Origin: Cedecea selenatireducens
GTDB lineage: Bacteria; Pseudomonadota; Gammaproteobacteria; Enterobacterales; Enterobacteriaceae
Reading direction: 5' to 3'
NCBI RefSeq assembly: GCF_042138895.1
Contig: NZ_JBHIKW010000010.1
Coordinates: forward strand, 87,283-151,282
DNA length: 64,000 nt
Positions 25,506 to 33,645 of the stretch are shown in pieces; within the stretch, counting starts at the first letter, position 1; each line of letters opens with the position of its first letter. A model generated the notes under the pieces. It did no database searches. It saw nothing but the letters and a program-made list of their open reading frames with translations, and was not told the DNA's origin. A program made the position numbers and the translations under genes.

Positions 25506-26258
25506 GTGAAAATCTGTTTACTGACTGAAGCAGGCGCCGACTCCGGCGCCTTATCTGTTTTGAGCGAGCGCTGGCAGCTTGAGCATGATGAAGATGCCCT
25601 GATGGCGCTGGTACTCACGCCTGAGCATCTTGAACTGCGCAAGCGCGATGAACCAAAGCTTGGCGGCATCTTCGTTGATTTTGCCTCCGGCGCGATGGCG
25701 CATCGCCGTAAGTTTGGCGGCGGCCGTGGCGAAGCGGTGGCAAAGGCCGTTGGCGTGAAGGGCAGCTATCTGCCGGACGTTGTAGATGCGACAGCCGGGC
25801 TGGGGCGCGATGCTTTTGTGTTGGCCTCTGTAGGCTGCCGTGTGCGGATGCTGGAACGCAACCCGGTTGTTGCCGCGCTGCTTGATGACGGCCTGCGTCG
25901 TGGCTATCAGGACCCGGAAATCGGCGGCTGGCTGCAAGAGCGATTACAGCTGATCCACGCCTCGAGCCTGACGGCGCTCAGCGATATCACGCCGCGTCCG
26001 GATGTGGTTTACCTCGACCCGATGTTCCCGCATAAGCAAAAGAGCGCGCTGGTGAAGAAAGAGATGCGTGTTTTCCAGTCCCTGGTGGGGCCGGATGAAG
26101 ATGCGGACGGGCTGCTGGCTCCGGCCAGAGCGCTGGCGAAGAAAAGAGTCGTGGTGAAGCGCCCGGACTATGCTCCGCCGCTGGCCGAAGTCGCCACGCA
26201 AAATGCGGTGGTGACCAAAGGGCATCGGTTTGATATTTACGCCGGAACACCGGAGTAA
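25506..26258 (+). CDS. rsmJ: 16S rRNA (guanine(1516)-N(2))-methyltransferase
   Basis: 250 aa starting at a GTG (MKICLLTEAG), matching E. coli RsmJ (YhiQ) in length and almost residue for residue from FLELRKRDEP-like sequence onward (ELRKRDEPKLGGIFVDF). SAM-binding VVDATAGLGRDAFVLA near 100, catalytic YLDPMFPHKQKSALVKKE near 178. It methylates G1516 of 16S rRNA. It starts eight bases after prlC with no strong ribosome site of its own, suggesting translational coupling. Confidence 0.96.
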   Translation: MKICLLTEAGADSGALSVLSERWQLEHDEDALMALVLTPEHLELRKRDEPKLGGIFVDFASGAMAHRRKFGGGRGEAVAKAVGVKGSYLPDVVDATAGLGRDAFVLASVGCRVRMLERNPVVAALLDDGLRRGYQDPEIGGWLQERLQLIHASSLTALSDITPRPDVVYLDPMFPHKQKSALVKKEMRVFQSLVGPDEDADGLLAPARALAKKRVVVKRPDYAPPLAEVATQNAVVTKGHRFDIYAGTPE

Positions 26259-26326
26259 CGCTAAAACGCTGGAAAGCCCCTCGCAGAAGAGAATATTTCT
26301 ACTCGTCTCTCTACGGCTGCATTGGC

Positions 26327-26677
26327 ATGTTGAACGCTATGCAGCCGATCCGACGTTACGCCCGCCAGTTAAGGCGCCAGATGACCTCCGAAGAGAACCT
26401 GCTGTGGTATCAACTCCGCAGCAGGCGCTTTGCCGCGTATAAGTTTCGTCGCCAGCATCCGGTTGGCCCTTATATCGTTGATTTTGCCTGCTGCGCTACA
26501 CGTCTGGTGATAGAGCTGGACGGTGGACAGCACGGGGCGCAAAAAGGCTACGATGAGCGAAGAACGCAGTACCTTAATGAGCAAGGGTGGCGGGTGAGGC
26601 GGTTCTGGAATAATGAGTTGTGGGAGAATCTGGAGGGCGTATTGGCGGTGATTCTGCAGGATTTGAGTGAGCTGTGA
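26327..26677 (+). CDS. DUF559 (Vsr/very-short-patch-like endonuclease fold) protein
   Basis: 116 aa from 26327, or 112 aa from the ATG at 26339 (MQPIRRYARQLRRQMTSEEN); neither has a strong ribosome site. The pattern is that of DUF559: RRQMTSEENLLWYQLRSRR, then FRRQHPVGPYIVDFACCATR, LVIELDGGQHG and DERRTQYLNEQGWRVRRFWN. The family has a PD-(D/E)xK-like endonuclease fold, here with acidic D in IVDF and E-x-D in IELDG, so the core looks intact. The role of single-gene DUF559 proteins is not established. It occupies the place of dtpB in E. coli and runs directly into a tandem repeat array. Confidence 0.8.
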   Translation: MLNAMQPIRRYARQLRRQMTSEENLLWYQLRSRRFAAYKFRRQHPVGPYIVDFACCATRLVIELDGGQHGAQKGYDERRTQYLNEQGWRVRRFWNNELWENLEGVLAVILQDLSEL

Positions 26678-26683
26678 CCCTCA

Positions 26684-26715
26684 CCCCGGCCCTCTCCCTG
26701 GAAGGGAGAGGGGGG
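26684..26715. repeat. Palindromic CCCTCTCCC-type intergenic element
   Basis: CCCTCACCCCGGCCCTCTCCC, then TGGA, then AGGGAGAGGGGGG. The inner arms pair CCCTCTCCCT with AGGGAGAGGG. It begins nine bases after the DUF559 stop and can act as a terminator. It precedes the tandem array, whose units carry a variant of the same palindrome. Confidence 0.75.
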
Positions 26716-27107
26716 AAAATCAAAGATTTATGCTCGATCCAGTCCCTTATCCCCCGTGGGGAGAAGGTTAGGGAGAGGGGGAAAATCAAAGATTTATGCT
26801 CGATCCAGTCCCTTCTCCCCCGTGGGGAGAGGGTTAGGATGAGGGGAAAATCAAAGATTTATGCTCGATCCAGTCCCTTCTCCCCCGTGGGGAGAGGGTT
26901 AGGATGAGGGGAAAATCAAAGATTTATGCTCGATCCAGTCCCTTCTCCCCCGTGGGGAGAGGGTTAGGATGAGGGGAAAATCAAAGATTTATGCTCGATC
27001 CAGTCCCCTCTCCCCGTGGGGAGAAGGTTAGGGAGAGGGGGAAAATCAAAGACTTATGCTCGCTCCAGTCCCCTCTCCCCTGTGGGGAGAGGGTTAGGGT
27101 GAGGGGG
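26716..27107. repeat. Six tandem 65-66 bp repeats, each with a hairpin
   Basis: Units start at 26716, 26782, 26847, 26912, 26977 and 27042 with lengths 66, 65, 65, 65, 65 and 66. Each has a conserved first half (AAAATCAAAGATTTATGCTC, then GATCCAGTCCC) and a second half with a CTCCCCC-GTGGGGAG palindrome and GGTTAGG. Units 2-4 differ by almost nothing; units 1, 5 and 6 carry a few changes, as expected if the middle expanded last. The array lies between convergent DUF559 and uspA genes and ends six bases from the uspA stop, so the hairpins probably serve as a bidirectional terminator. Short frames across it are repeat translations, not genes. Confidence 0.95.
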
Positions 27108-27112
27108 AAATC

Positions 27113-27550
27113 TTACTCGTCTTCTTCATCACGCAGCGGAACAATCAGCATATCCACATGCACGGTATTGATCAGCTGGCGCGCCGAGGACATCAGCTTG
27201 CTCCAGAAGTCCTGGTGGTGACCGCAAACCACCAAATCCATATCGTATTTCTTAATGGCATCGACCAGCACCTGGCCCAGATCGCCGCTGCCGCTCAGGG
27301 TTTCGGTGATTGGGTAGCCCGCGCCGGTGGACAGTTCGGTGAGCGCGTGGTGAGTCTCTTCGGAAATGCGTTTCTGCATATCCCCCAGATTGACGTCAAT
27401 CAGCCCGGTATACAGATCGGAGTAATTCACATCGACATGAATCAGGGAAACTTTCGCGTTATAAGGACGAGCCATGGAGACGGCTTTTTCTACCAGGACC
27501 TTGCTCTCAGGGGAGAGGTCGACTGCGATCAGAATGTGTTTATAAGCCAT
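27113..27550 (-). CDS. uspA: Universal stress protein A
   Basis: 145 aa, one residue longer than E. coli UspA because of an extra acidic residue in the tail (DEEDE). The sequence is otherwise nearly that of E. coli: MAYKHILIAVDLSPESKVLV, GSGDLGQVLVDAIKKYDMDL, VCGHHQDFWSKLMSSARQLI. It is a cytoplasmic dimer induced by growth arrest and stress. It is divergent from uspB, as in E. coli. Confidence 0.97.
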   Translation of the reverse strand: MAYKHILIAVDLSPESKVLVEKAVSMARPYNAKVSLIHVDVNYSDLYTGLIDVNLGDMQKRISEETHHALTELSTGAGYPITETLSGSGDLGQVLVDAIKKYDMDLVVCGHHQDFWSKLMSSARQLINTVHVDMLIVPLRDEEDE

Positions 27551-27916
27551 AATGTTACTCCTTCCATAAGTTATCGATGACTCTCGCCGTCATCTTTTAA
27601 ACCGCAGCGGCATGAGCTACGGTCACCCGATCTAAAGACTTAAATTGTAGATGGTATTTCTATCTTATAACGAGCTATTCAGCCCGACAATGCGCTATCC
27701 CTCAAACTCATTCAAGCGAAAAATGAATCAGGCCACTTTGATAAAGATTAACGCGGTGGTAAAAAAATTAAGGGATCTCCTACACTATTAAATGAGCCGG
27801 ACGGGAAGAATGCTGTGACCTGTATCGGTTATTCGCTGCAGGATTGTCTGACAGGGTTTTCGGGGAGAGCGGTTGTCCCGGAGCAAACGCTTCGAGGGCT
27901 TCGCCGGGAGGGGTAC
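27551..27916. promoter_or_regulatory. Divergent uspA/uspB promoter region with a sigmaS-type -10
   Basis: About 365 bases without a gene. Before uspB, CTACACT at 27780-27786 followed by ATTAAA matches the extended -10 preferred by RpoS (KCTACACTTAA). uspB is RpoS-dependent in E. coli. Promoter elements of uspA on the minus strand could not be placed precisely. Confidence 0.55.
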
Positions 27917-28252
27917 ATGATCAGCACCGTCGCGCTGTTCTGGGCGCTTTGTGTAGTTTGTGTGGTGAATATGGCGCGCTATTACTCTTCACTGCGCGCG
28001 TTACTGGTGGTGCTGCGCGGGTGCGATCCGCTGCTGTATCAGTATGTCGACGGCGGAGGCTTTTTCACCTCGCATGGTCAACCCAGCAAGCAGGTACGGC
28101 TGGTGCGTTATATCTACGCCCAGCGTTATTGGGATCATCACGATGAGGAGTTTATTCGCCGCTGCGAGCGCCTGCGCCGCCAGTTTATTCTGACGAGTTC
28201 GCTGTGCGGGCTGGTGGTGATTAGCCTGATTGGATTGATTATCTGGCACTAG
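27917..28252 (+). CDS. uspB: Universal stress protein B (inner-membrane protein)
   Basis: 111 aa from the ATG at 27917 (GGGAGGGG just upstream), equal to E. coli UspB. One transmembrane helix at each end (MISTVALFWALCVVCVVNMA and ILTSSLCGLVVISLIGLIIW) with a basic loop between. In E. coli its loss causes ethanol sensitivity in stationary phase; the mechanism is not known. It is convergent with pitA. Confidence 0.95.
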   Translation: MISTVALFWALCVVCVVNMARYYSSLRALLVVLRGCDPLLYQYVDGGGFFTSHGQPSKQVRLVRYIYAQRYWDHHDEEFIRRCERLRRQFILTSSLCGLVVISLIGLIIWH

Positions 28253-28281
28253 AGTATCAGGGCAGAGTTATGGACAAGCAT

Positions 28282-28318
28282 AAAAAAAGCGGGCCAGTTT
28301 CCTGACCCGCTTTTTCTT
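28282..28318. terminator. Bidirectional terminator between uspB and pitA
   Basis: AAAAAAAGCGGGCCAG, then TTTC, then CTGACCCGCTTTTTC pairs strongly with A and T runs on the two sides, so it can stop transcription from both convergent genes. Confidence 0.9.
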
Positions 28319-28329
28319 TTGGCTGCCGC

Positions 28330-29826
28330 TTACACGAAGCGCAGCGCAATCCAGTACAGCCCGCCGGAGAGCAGAATCGAAGCCGGTAAGGTGAATATCC
28401 AGGCCATCAGGATATTGGTTACCGTCTTACGCTGCAGGCCGCCGCCGTCCACGATCATCGTCCCCGCCACGGAGGAAGAGAGCACGTGAGTGGTGGAAAC
28501 CGGCATCCCGGTATAGCTTGCCAGACCGATAGAAACGGCGGCCGTCATCTGCGCGGACATCCCTTGCGCATAGGTCATGCCTTTCTTACCGATCTTCTCA
28601 CCGATGGTGGTCGCCACACGACGCCAGCCGATCATCGTCCCGATACCCAGCGCCAGCGCCACAGCCAGAATAATCCAGACCGGCGCGTACTCGATGGTGC
28701 TGAGCATGTCGCCTTTCAGTTTCTTCAGCAGGCGCTGATCGTCCGCGCTCACTTCCGGCAGCTTCGCCACTTTATCGGTCGTGTCGGAGATGCACAGCAT
28801 GATGCGACGCAGCTGGCTACGCTGCTCAATGCTGAGCTTGTCGTAGCTTTCGATGTCGGTCAGCATCAGCTTCGCGCGGTCCAGCGCGGTGATCGCGTTG
28901 GCCGGATGGCAGTGGAACTGAGCCGGTTCAGTTGCGCCCGCTTCCGGGGAAGGGATCAGCTGTTCCGAGCCGGTGGCTTTCTTCAGCAGCTCAGGACGTT
29001 GCTGGAAGAAAGTCTCAACATTGTTCACCGCATCGCGGGTACGGGTGATTTCGTAGCCGGAGGCGTTCATGTTAACCACGAAGCCCGCCGGGGCAACGCC
29101 AATCAGCACCAGCATAATCAGGCCAATGCCTTTCTGACCGTCGTTAGCGCCGTGAGAGAAACTCACGCCGATAGCGGATAGGATCAGCGCGATACGCGTC
29201 CAGAAAGGCGGCTTTTTCTTGCCGTCTTGCTTTTCACGTTCCGCAGGCGTCAGGTGAATACGCTGCTTTTTCTTGGTGTTGCTCCAGTAACGGCGCAGCA
29301 GGAAAATCAACCCACCGGCAATCACCAGCCCGACAATCGGGGACAGAATTAATGAAGCGAAGATCCCAACAACTTTCGGGATATTCAGCGCGTCGACAAC
29401 CGAGGTTCCGGTCAGCAGCGCGTTGGTCAAACCGATACCGATGATGGCACCGATAAGCGTATGGGAGCTGGAGGCCGGCAGACCAAAATACCAGGTGCCG
29501 AGGTTCCAGATAATAGCGGCCAGTAACATAGAGAACACCATGGCGAGACCATGAGAAGACCCTACGTTTAACAGCAGATCTGTAGGTAGCATATGCACAA
29601 TGGCATAGGCTACGCTCAGCCCACCGAGCAGAACGCCGAAGAAGTTAAACAACGCAGCCATTGCCACCGCAAGTTGCGATCGCATAGCGCGGGTGTAAAT
29701 TACCGTTGCTACTGCGTTAGCCGTATCGTGGAAACCATTAATAGCTTCGTAGAACAGCACAAATGCCAGAGCAAGCAATAGTAAAAGCCCGGTGTGAAGA
29801 TCCAGGCCGGCAAACAAATGTAGCAT
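28330..29826 (-). CDS. pitA: Low-affinity inorganic phosphate (metal-phosphate) transporter
   Basis: 498 aa from the ATG at 29826 (MLHLFAGLDLHTGLLLLLAL), one residue shorter than E. coli PitA; the frame extends 19 codons further without a better start. The duplicated PiT signatures are GFHDTANAVATVIYT (N-half) and SHGANDGQKGIGLIML (C-half), with about ten hydrophobic segments and a long cytoplasmic loop between. It is a proton-driven importer of phosphate as a metal complex. Confidence 0.97.
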   Translation of the reverse strand: MLHLFAGLDLHTGLLLLLALAFVLFYEAINGFHDTANAVATVIYTRAMRSQLAVAMAALFNFFGVLLGGLSVAYAIVHMLPTDLLLNVGSSHGLAMVFSMLLAAIIWNLGTWYFGLPASSSHTLIGAIIGIGLTNALLTGTSVVDALNIPKVVGIFASLILSPIVGLVIAGGLIFLLRRYWSNTKKKQRIHLTPAEREKQDGKKKPPFWTRIALILSAIGVSFSHGANDGQKGIGLIMLVLIGVAPAGFVVNMNASGYEITRTRDAVNNVETFFQQRPELLKKATGSEQLIPSPEAGATEPAQFHCHPANAITALDRAKLMLTDIESYDKLSIEQRSQLRRIMLCISDTTDKVAKLPEVSADDQRLLKKLKGDMLSTIEYAPVWIILAVALALGIGTMIGWRRVATTIGEKIGKKGMTYAQGMSAQMTAAVSIGLASYTGMPVSTTHVLSSSVAGTMIVDGGGLQRKTVTNILMAWIFTLPASILLSGGLYWIALRFV

Positions 29827-30055
29827 AGACGTTACGCCATTTTGAGGACATGAACGCGGCGCATTATGTAAGACAACCTCCACCGCGGCAAAGTGAAATC
29901 TGGACTTTTTTTGATTTTAGTCGCCATCTGGCCTGCTGGTGGAATGATTTACATTTTGTTTATCAACTACCTGCATTTGTTCTTAACCTTAAAGCTGGTG
30001 CGACCAGCCGCAGGTCTTTACAATCCGTTGCCTTAAGCATAGTCGGGAGTCGGTC

Positions 30056-31249
30056 GTGGAAAAGTTTGATGCCATTATTATAGGTGCGGGTGCAGCAGGA
30101 ATGTTTTGTGCGGCGATGGCCGGGCAGGCGGGCAGCCGCGTATTGCTGATTGATAATGGGAAAAAACCGGGCCGTAAAATCCTGATGTCCGGCGGCGGGC
30201 GCTGCAACTTTACCAACCTTTATGTCGAGCCTGCGGCCTATCTGAGCCAAAACCCGCATTTCTGCAAATCTGCGCTGGCACGCTATACCCAGTGGGACTT
30301 TATCGACATGGTGGGCAAGCACGGCATTGCCTGGCATGAGAAAACCCTCGGGCAGCTGTTTTGCGATGATTCCGCCCAGCAGGTTGTCGATATGCTGGTG
30401 GCAGAATGCGAAAAAGGGAAGGTGACCCTGCGCCTGCGTAGCGAAGTCATAAGCATTGAGCGTGACGAACAGGGTTATACGTTACAGCTCAACGGCGGCA
30501 GCGTGCAGGCCGCTAAGCTTGTTATCGCCAGCGGCGGCCTGTCGATGCCGGGACTGGGCGCGACGCCGTTCGGGTATAAAGTGGCGGAGCAGTTTGGCCT
30601 GAAGGTGCTGCCGACTCGCGCGGGCCTGGTGCCGTTTACCCTGCATAAACCTTTGCTCGAACAGCTGCAGGTGCTGTCCGGCGTCTCGGTGCCTTCCGTC
30701 ATCACTGCTGAAAACGGCGTCAGCTTCCGGGAAAGCCTGCTGTTTACCCACCGGGGCCTTTCCGGCCCAGCCGTGTTGCAGCTCTCAAGCTACTGGCAAC
30801 CGGGCGAATACGTCAGCGTGAACCTGCTGCCGGACACCGACCTGGACGGCTTTATTAACGAGCAGCGTAACGCGCACCCGAATCAGAGCCTGAAAAACAC
30901 GCTGGCGATGGTGCTGCCCAAGCGTCTGGTGGAATGCCTGCAGCAGCTGGAGCAAATCCCGGACGTAACGCTTAAGCAGCTCAACGTTCGCCAGCAAAGC
31001 GAGCTGGTGGAAACGCTGCAAGCCTGGCGAGTTCAGCCGAACGGCACTGAAGGTTACCGCACGGCAGAAGTTACCCTCGGCGGCGTGGACACCAACGAAC
31101 TTTCCTCGCGTACCATGGAAGCCAAAAAAGCGCCGGGCCTCTACTTTATCGGCGAAGTGATGGACGTCAGCGGCTGGCTGGGCGGCTATAACTTCCAGTG
31201 GGCCTGGAGCTCCGCCTGGGCCTGTGCACAGGCGCTGGTTGAAGCCTGA
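30056..31249 (+). CDS. yhiN: YhiN-family FAD-dependent flavoprotein (HI0933-like)
   Basis: 397 aa with a GTG start (E. coli YhiN is about 400 aa). FAD-binding GAGAAGMFCA at 10-19, GGGRCNFTN near 46, and the C-terminal YFIGEVMDVSGWLGGYNFQW segment characteristic of HI0933-like proteins. Predicted oxidoreductase whose substrate is not known. The divergent neighbour is pitA, as in E. coli. Confidence 0.93.
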   Translation: MEKFDAIIIGAGAAGMFCAAMAGQAGSRVLLIDNGKKPGRKILMSGGGRCNFTNLYVEPAAYLSQNPHFCKSALARYTQWDFIDMVGKHGIAWHEKTLGQLFCDDSAQQVVDMLVAECEKGKVTLRLRSEVISIERDEQGYTLQLNGGSVQAAKLVIASGGLSMPGLGATPFGYKVAEQFGLKVLPTRAGLVPFTLHKPLLEQLQVLSGVSVPSVITAENGVSFRESLLFTHRGLSGPAVLQLSSYWQPGEYVSVNLLPDTDLDGFINEQRNAHPNQSLKNTLAMVLPKRLVECLQQLEQIPDVTLKQLNVRQQSELVETLQAWRVQPNGTEGYRTAEVTLGGVDTNELSSRTMEAKKAPGLYFIGEVMDVSGWLGGYNFQWAWSSAWACAQALVEA

Positions 31250-31320
31250 TGCTCCGCCTTGCGGCTGCGATGCTAGATTGTGATATGTTATGCACAATTG
31301 CAGCTATTTGAGGGCTAAAC

Positions 31321-32085
31321 GTGACAGATTATGACGCATTGCCTGAACAGCGCCAGGCGATGATCCACCAGATCCTGACCGAAACGGGCAGGGTGATTGG
31401 GGCTGACGTGGCGCGGAAGCTGGGCGTGTCTGAGCACACTATCCGCCGGGATCTGCAGGAGCTGGCGCGCCGTGGCCTGTGTAAAAAGGTTTATGGCGGC
31501 GCCATCAGCCAGTTCCAGCAGTCTGCCAGCTTTGAAACCCGCGTGTCGCAGGATGTGGTTGAGAAGTCCCAGGTGGCGCGGAAGTGCGCCGGGATGATCA
31601 AAGCCAATACCTGCGTGTTTCTCGACGCCGGTTCAACCTATCTGGCGATGGTGGAGTTTATTCCCGAAGAGCTGGATCTCACCATCGTCACCAACTCTCC
31701 GCAGATTGCCGCCGCGCTAAGTGGGCGCACCCGTGGCGAGCTGATTTTGTTAGGCGGTAAAGTTAACCCGCTGACCGGCAGCACGCTGGGCTCCGACACG
31801 GTAAACCAGCTGCGCGGCATGGTTTTCGATCAGACCTTTATCGGCGTGTGTGGGCTGGATCCGCAGGCTGGCCTGAGCGCGGTTTATTACGAAGATGCCT
31901 GCTTTAAGCGAGAAGTGTTGAGCCAGAGCAACGAGGTGATCGCCGCCGTCACGGCCAATAAGATGTCTCAGGTGGCTCGCTATAAGGTGGCACCTTGCGA
32001 AGACATTGACGTGGCGGTGGTTAGCTCCGAAACCAAAATTACCGATTTCAGCGGCGTTAACCTGCATATTGAAGTCGCCGACTAG
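31321..32085 (+). CDS. DeoR-family transcriptional regulator
   Basis: 254 aa with a GTG start. Winged helix-turn-helix at about 10-65 (RQAMIHQILTETGRVIGADV, then LGVSEHTIRRDLQELARRGL). It is followed by a DeoR sensor domain with VFLDAGSTYLAMVEFIP, TIVTNSPQIA, LLGGKVNPLTGSTLGS and FIGVCGLD. Family members bind phosphosugars or related metabolites. It converges on the HAD phosphatase and phosphoribosyltransferase genes, which are its likely partners, but no ligand can be named. Confidence 0.87.
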   Translation: MTDYDALPEQRQAMIHQILTETGRVIGADVARKLGVSEHTIRRDLQELARRGLCKKVYGGAISQFQQSASFETRVSQDVVEKSQVARKCAGMIKANTCVFLDAGSTYLAMVEFIPEELDLTIVTNSPQIAAALSGRTRGELILLGGKVNPLTGSTLGSDTVNQLRGMVFDQTFIGVCGLDPQAGLSAVYYEDACFKREVLSQSNEVIAAVTANKMSQVARYKVAPCEDIDVAVVSSETKITDFSGVNLHIEVAD

Positions 32086-32121
32086 CAAAACGGGCGGCGC
32101 GTCTGCCGCCCATCTTCACAT

Positions 32122-32922
32122 TCAGTTTTGCAGCGCCAGCAGGCTTTTTATCGTGTGCTGGACCGCGCTCTCGTCATTGCTGCCGGTGATAAAGCGCGCC
32201 GCGGCCTTCGTCTCCTCAAACGCATTGCGCATCGCGAAGCTGTATTCCGCCTGAGCCAGCAGCTCGAGGTCGTTATAGCCATCGCCAAACGCCAGGGTTT
32301 CCGCCGGGCTGACGTTCAGTAACTGCTGGAGCTTTTGTACCGTCGTCCCTTTGTGAACGCCATAATCGGCAATATCAATCCACGCCGCTTCGGACACCAC
32401 GATATAAACATCCTGCTCAAAAGGCGCGAGCACCGGCCGGGTCTGCGGGCAGTTTCCGGCTTCGTCATAGACGCTTATCTTCACAAAGTCGCAGTTAAGT
32501 TCTGCGAAAGAGTCCACCTGCGCCAGGCGGGCGTAGGACTGGCGCATTTTGTCTTTAAGGCGCTGCGGCACGTCTTTGCGAATAAACGCGCTCTCGCTGC
32601 CGCAGGCAATAATCACGTGGTTGTCGCTGGCGGCCTCCAGCGTGTCGATGATGCGTAATCCCAGCGCATTATTGATAAGCGACTCGTAGATGTACTCCCC
32701 GTTCCTTTTGATGCGCGTGGCGCTGTCGCCGATTATCCATAAATCCTGACGGTAATCGGCGAACAGCTCTTCCACCCGCTGGCACTGCTTGCCGGTGCAG
32801 GCGGCGAAATGGACGCCTTTTTGCGCCATTAAGCGGTGCGTTTGGGCAAATAATTCACGGTCATAGTCGCCGTGGCTATTGAGGAAAGTGCCGTCCAGGT
32901 CGGTAATGATCAGCTTTATCAT
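32122..32922 (-). CDS. HAD-superfamily Cof-type phosphatase
   Basis: 266 aa. Motif I is DLDGTFLN (Asp8, Asp10), motif II lies near CTGKQ, motif III has the Lys of VHKGTTVQKL, and motif IV is AFGDGYNDLELL. This is the Cof/YbiV-type sugar-phosphate or nucleotide-cofactor phosphatase layout with a C2-type cap. It starts 34 bases downstream of the phosphoribosyltransferase gene, so the two probably form an operon. With a nucleobase-salvage-type partner, a nucleotide or phosphosugar substrate is plausible but unproven. Confidence 0.85.
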   Translation of the reverse strand: MIKLIITDLDGTFLNSHGDYDRELFAQTHRLMAQKGVHFAACTGKQCQRVEELFADYRQDLWIIGDSATRIKRNGEYIYESLINNALGLRIIDTLEAASDNHVIIACGSESAFIRKDVPQRLKDKMRQSYARLAQVDSFAELNCDFVKISVYDEAGNCPQTRPVLAPFEQDVYIVVSEAAWIDIADYGVHKGTTVQKLQQLLNVSPAETLAFGDGYNDLELLAQAEYSFAMRNAFEETKAAARFITGSNDESAVQHTIKSLLALQN

Positions 32923-32956
32923 GTTGTTATCCCATCGGTAAGCGTTCTGTAGGCGT

Positions 32957-33475
32957 TTATATTTTTAGTTTTGAGACGAAGGGCAGATTGCGGTACTTAT
33001 TTTCCCACGGCATGCCGTAGCCGATGAGCAGGTCATCGTTGTCCATGATGTAGGCATGAAATTGCTCCACGGGGATCTCTACGCGGCCCGGCTTCACAAA
33101 CAAAGTGGCAATGGCGAGCGATTTCGGGGCGTAGTTCTCGATTAAATGTTCGACCAGGCGCTTCATGGTGCCGCCGGACTCGATGGCATCATCCACCAAA
33201 ATCACGTCTTTCCCCTTGATGCCAATATTGTCGTGGTAAACGATGGTAGAGCCGTTATTTCTGTCGCCCGGCGTGTGCGGGCAGGAAATGTAGTCCATTG
33301 ATATATCGAAAGTTAGCTGCCTGACCAGGTCGGCGGTAAACAGGATCCCGCCGGGAACGACCGTAATCACAACCGCCTCGTGATAGCGACTATTAAGCTC
33401 TCTGGCGACCTTCGTTACGCCATCGGCAATCGTCGATTCGTTCATCACTATCTGCCCAACATGGTTATTTCTCAC
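32957..33475 (-). CDS. Hypoxanthine/purine phosphoribosyltransferase-like protein
   Basis: 172 aa with a GTG start that has GAGG nine bases upstream; an ATG at 33445 is the alternative. The type I PRTase PRPP loop is VILVDDAIESGGTMKRLVE at about 92-110, preceded by PGGILFTADLVRQL and followed by IGYGMPWENKYRNLPFV, like the C-terminal hypoxanthine PRTase region. It is distinct from the hpt and gpt housekeeping enzymes. It is the first gene of a two-gene operon with a HAD phosphatase, under an unusual repeat-rich promoter. Confidence 0.8.
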   Translation of the reverse strand: MRNNHVGQIVMNESTIADGVTKVARELNSRYHEAVVITVVPGGILFTADLVRQLTFDISMDYISCPHTPGDRNNGSTIVYHDNIGIKGKDVILVDDAIESGGTMKRLVEHLIENYAPKSLAIATLFVKPGRVEIPVEQFHAYIMDNDDLLIGYGMPWENKYRNLPFVSKLKI

Positions 33476-33494
33476 TGCTGAATCCTCATTCGTT

Positions 33495-33529
33495 ATCTTA
33501 TGCTCGATGTTGCTCGATTAACATAAGAT
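33495..33529 (-). promoter_or_regulatory. Inverted and direct repeats upstream of the phosphoribosyltransferase gene
   Basis: ATCTTATG at 33495-33502 and CATAAGAT at 33522-33529 are a perfect 8-bp inverted repeat with a 19-bp spacer. Two TGCTCGAT copies start at 33501 and 33511, one helical turn apart, and TGCTCGG follows at 33534. The site lies 20-54 bases upstream of the start codon. It is a good candidate operator, possibly for the DeoR protein nearby. Confidence 0.6.
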
Positions 33530-33645
33530 CTAATGCTCGGTTGTGCAATATGAAGACGGTCTCATGCTGCAATTTTGTGATCTTTAACGATCGAATGGAG
33601 AGTTATGTGCCCAATGTGGCAAGACCGAGCATTGGGCGGAAGATC

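Noticed and set aside
26716..27107. CRISPR-like array
   Set aside because: The units are contiguous tandem copies without variable spacers, and no cas genes are present.
26674..27221. Short plus-strand frames rich in RGE and GKIKDLC repeats
   Set aside because: Translations of the 65-bp tandem repeat array, with no start signals.
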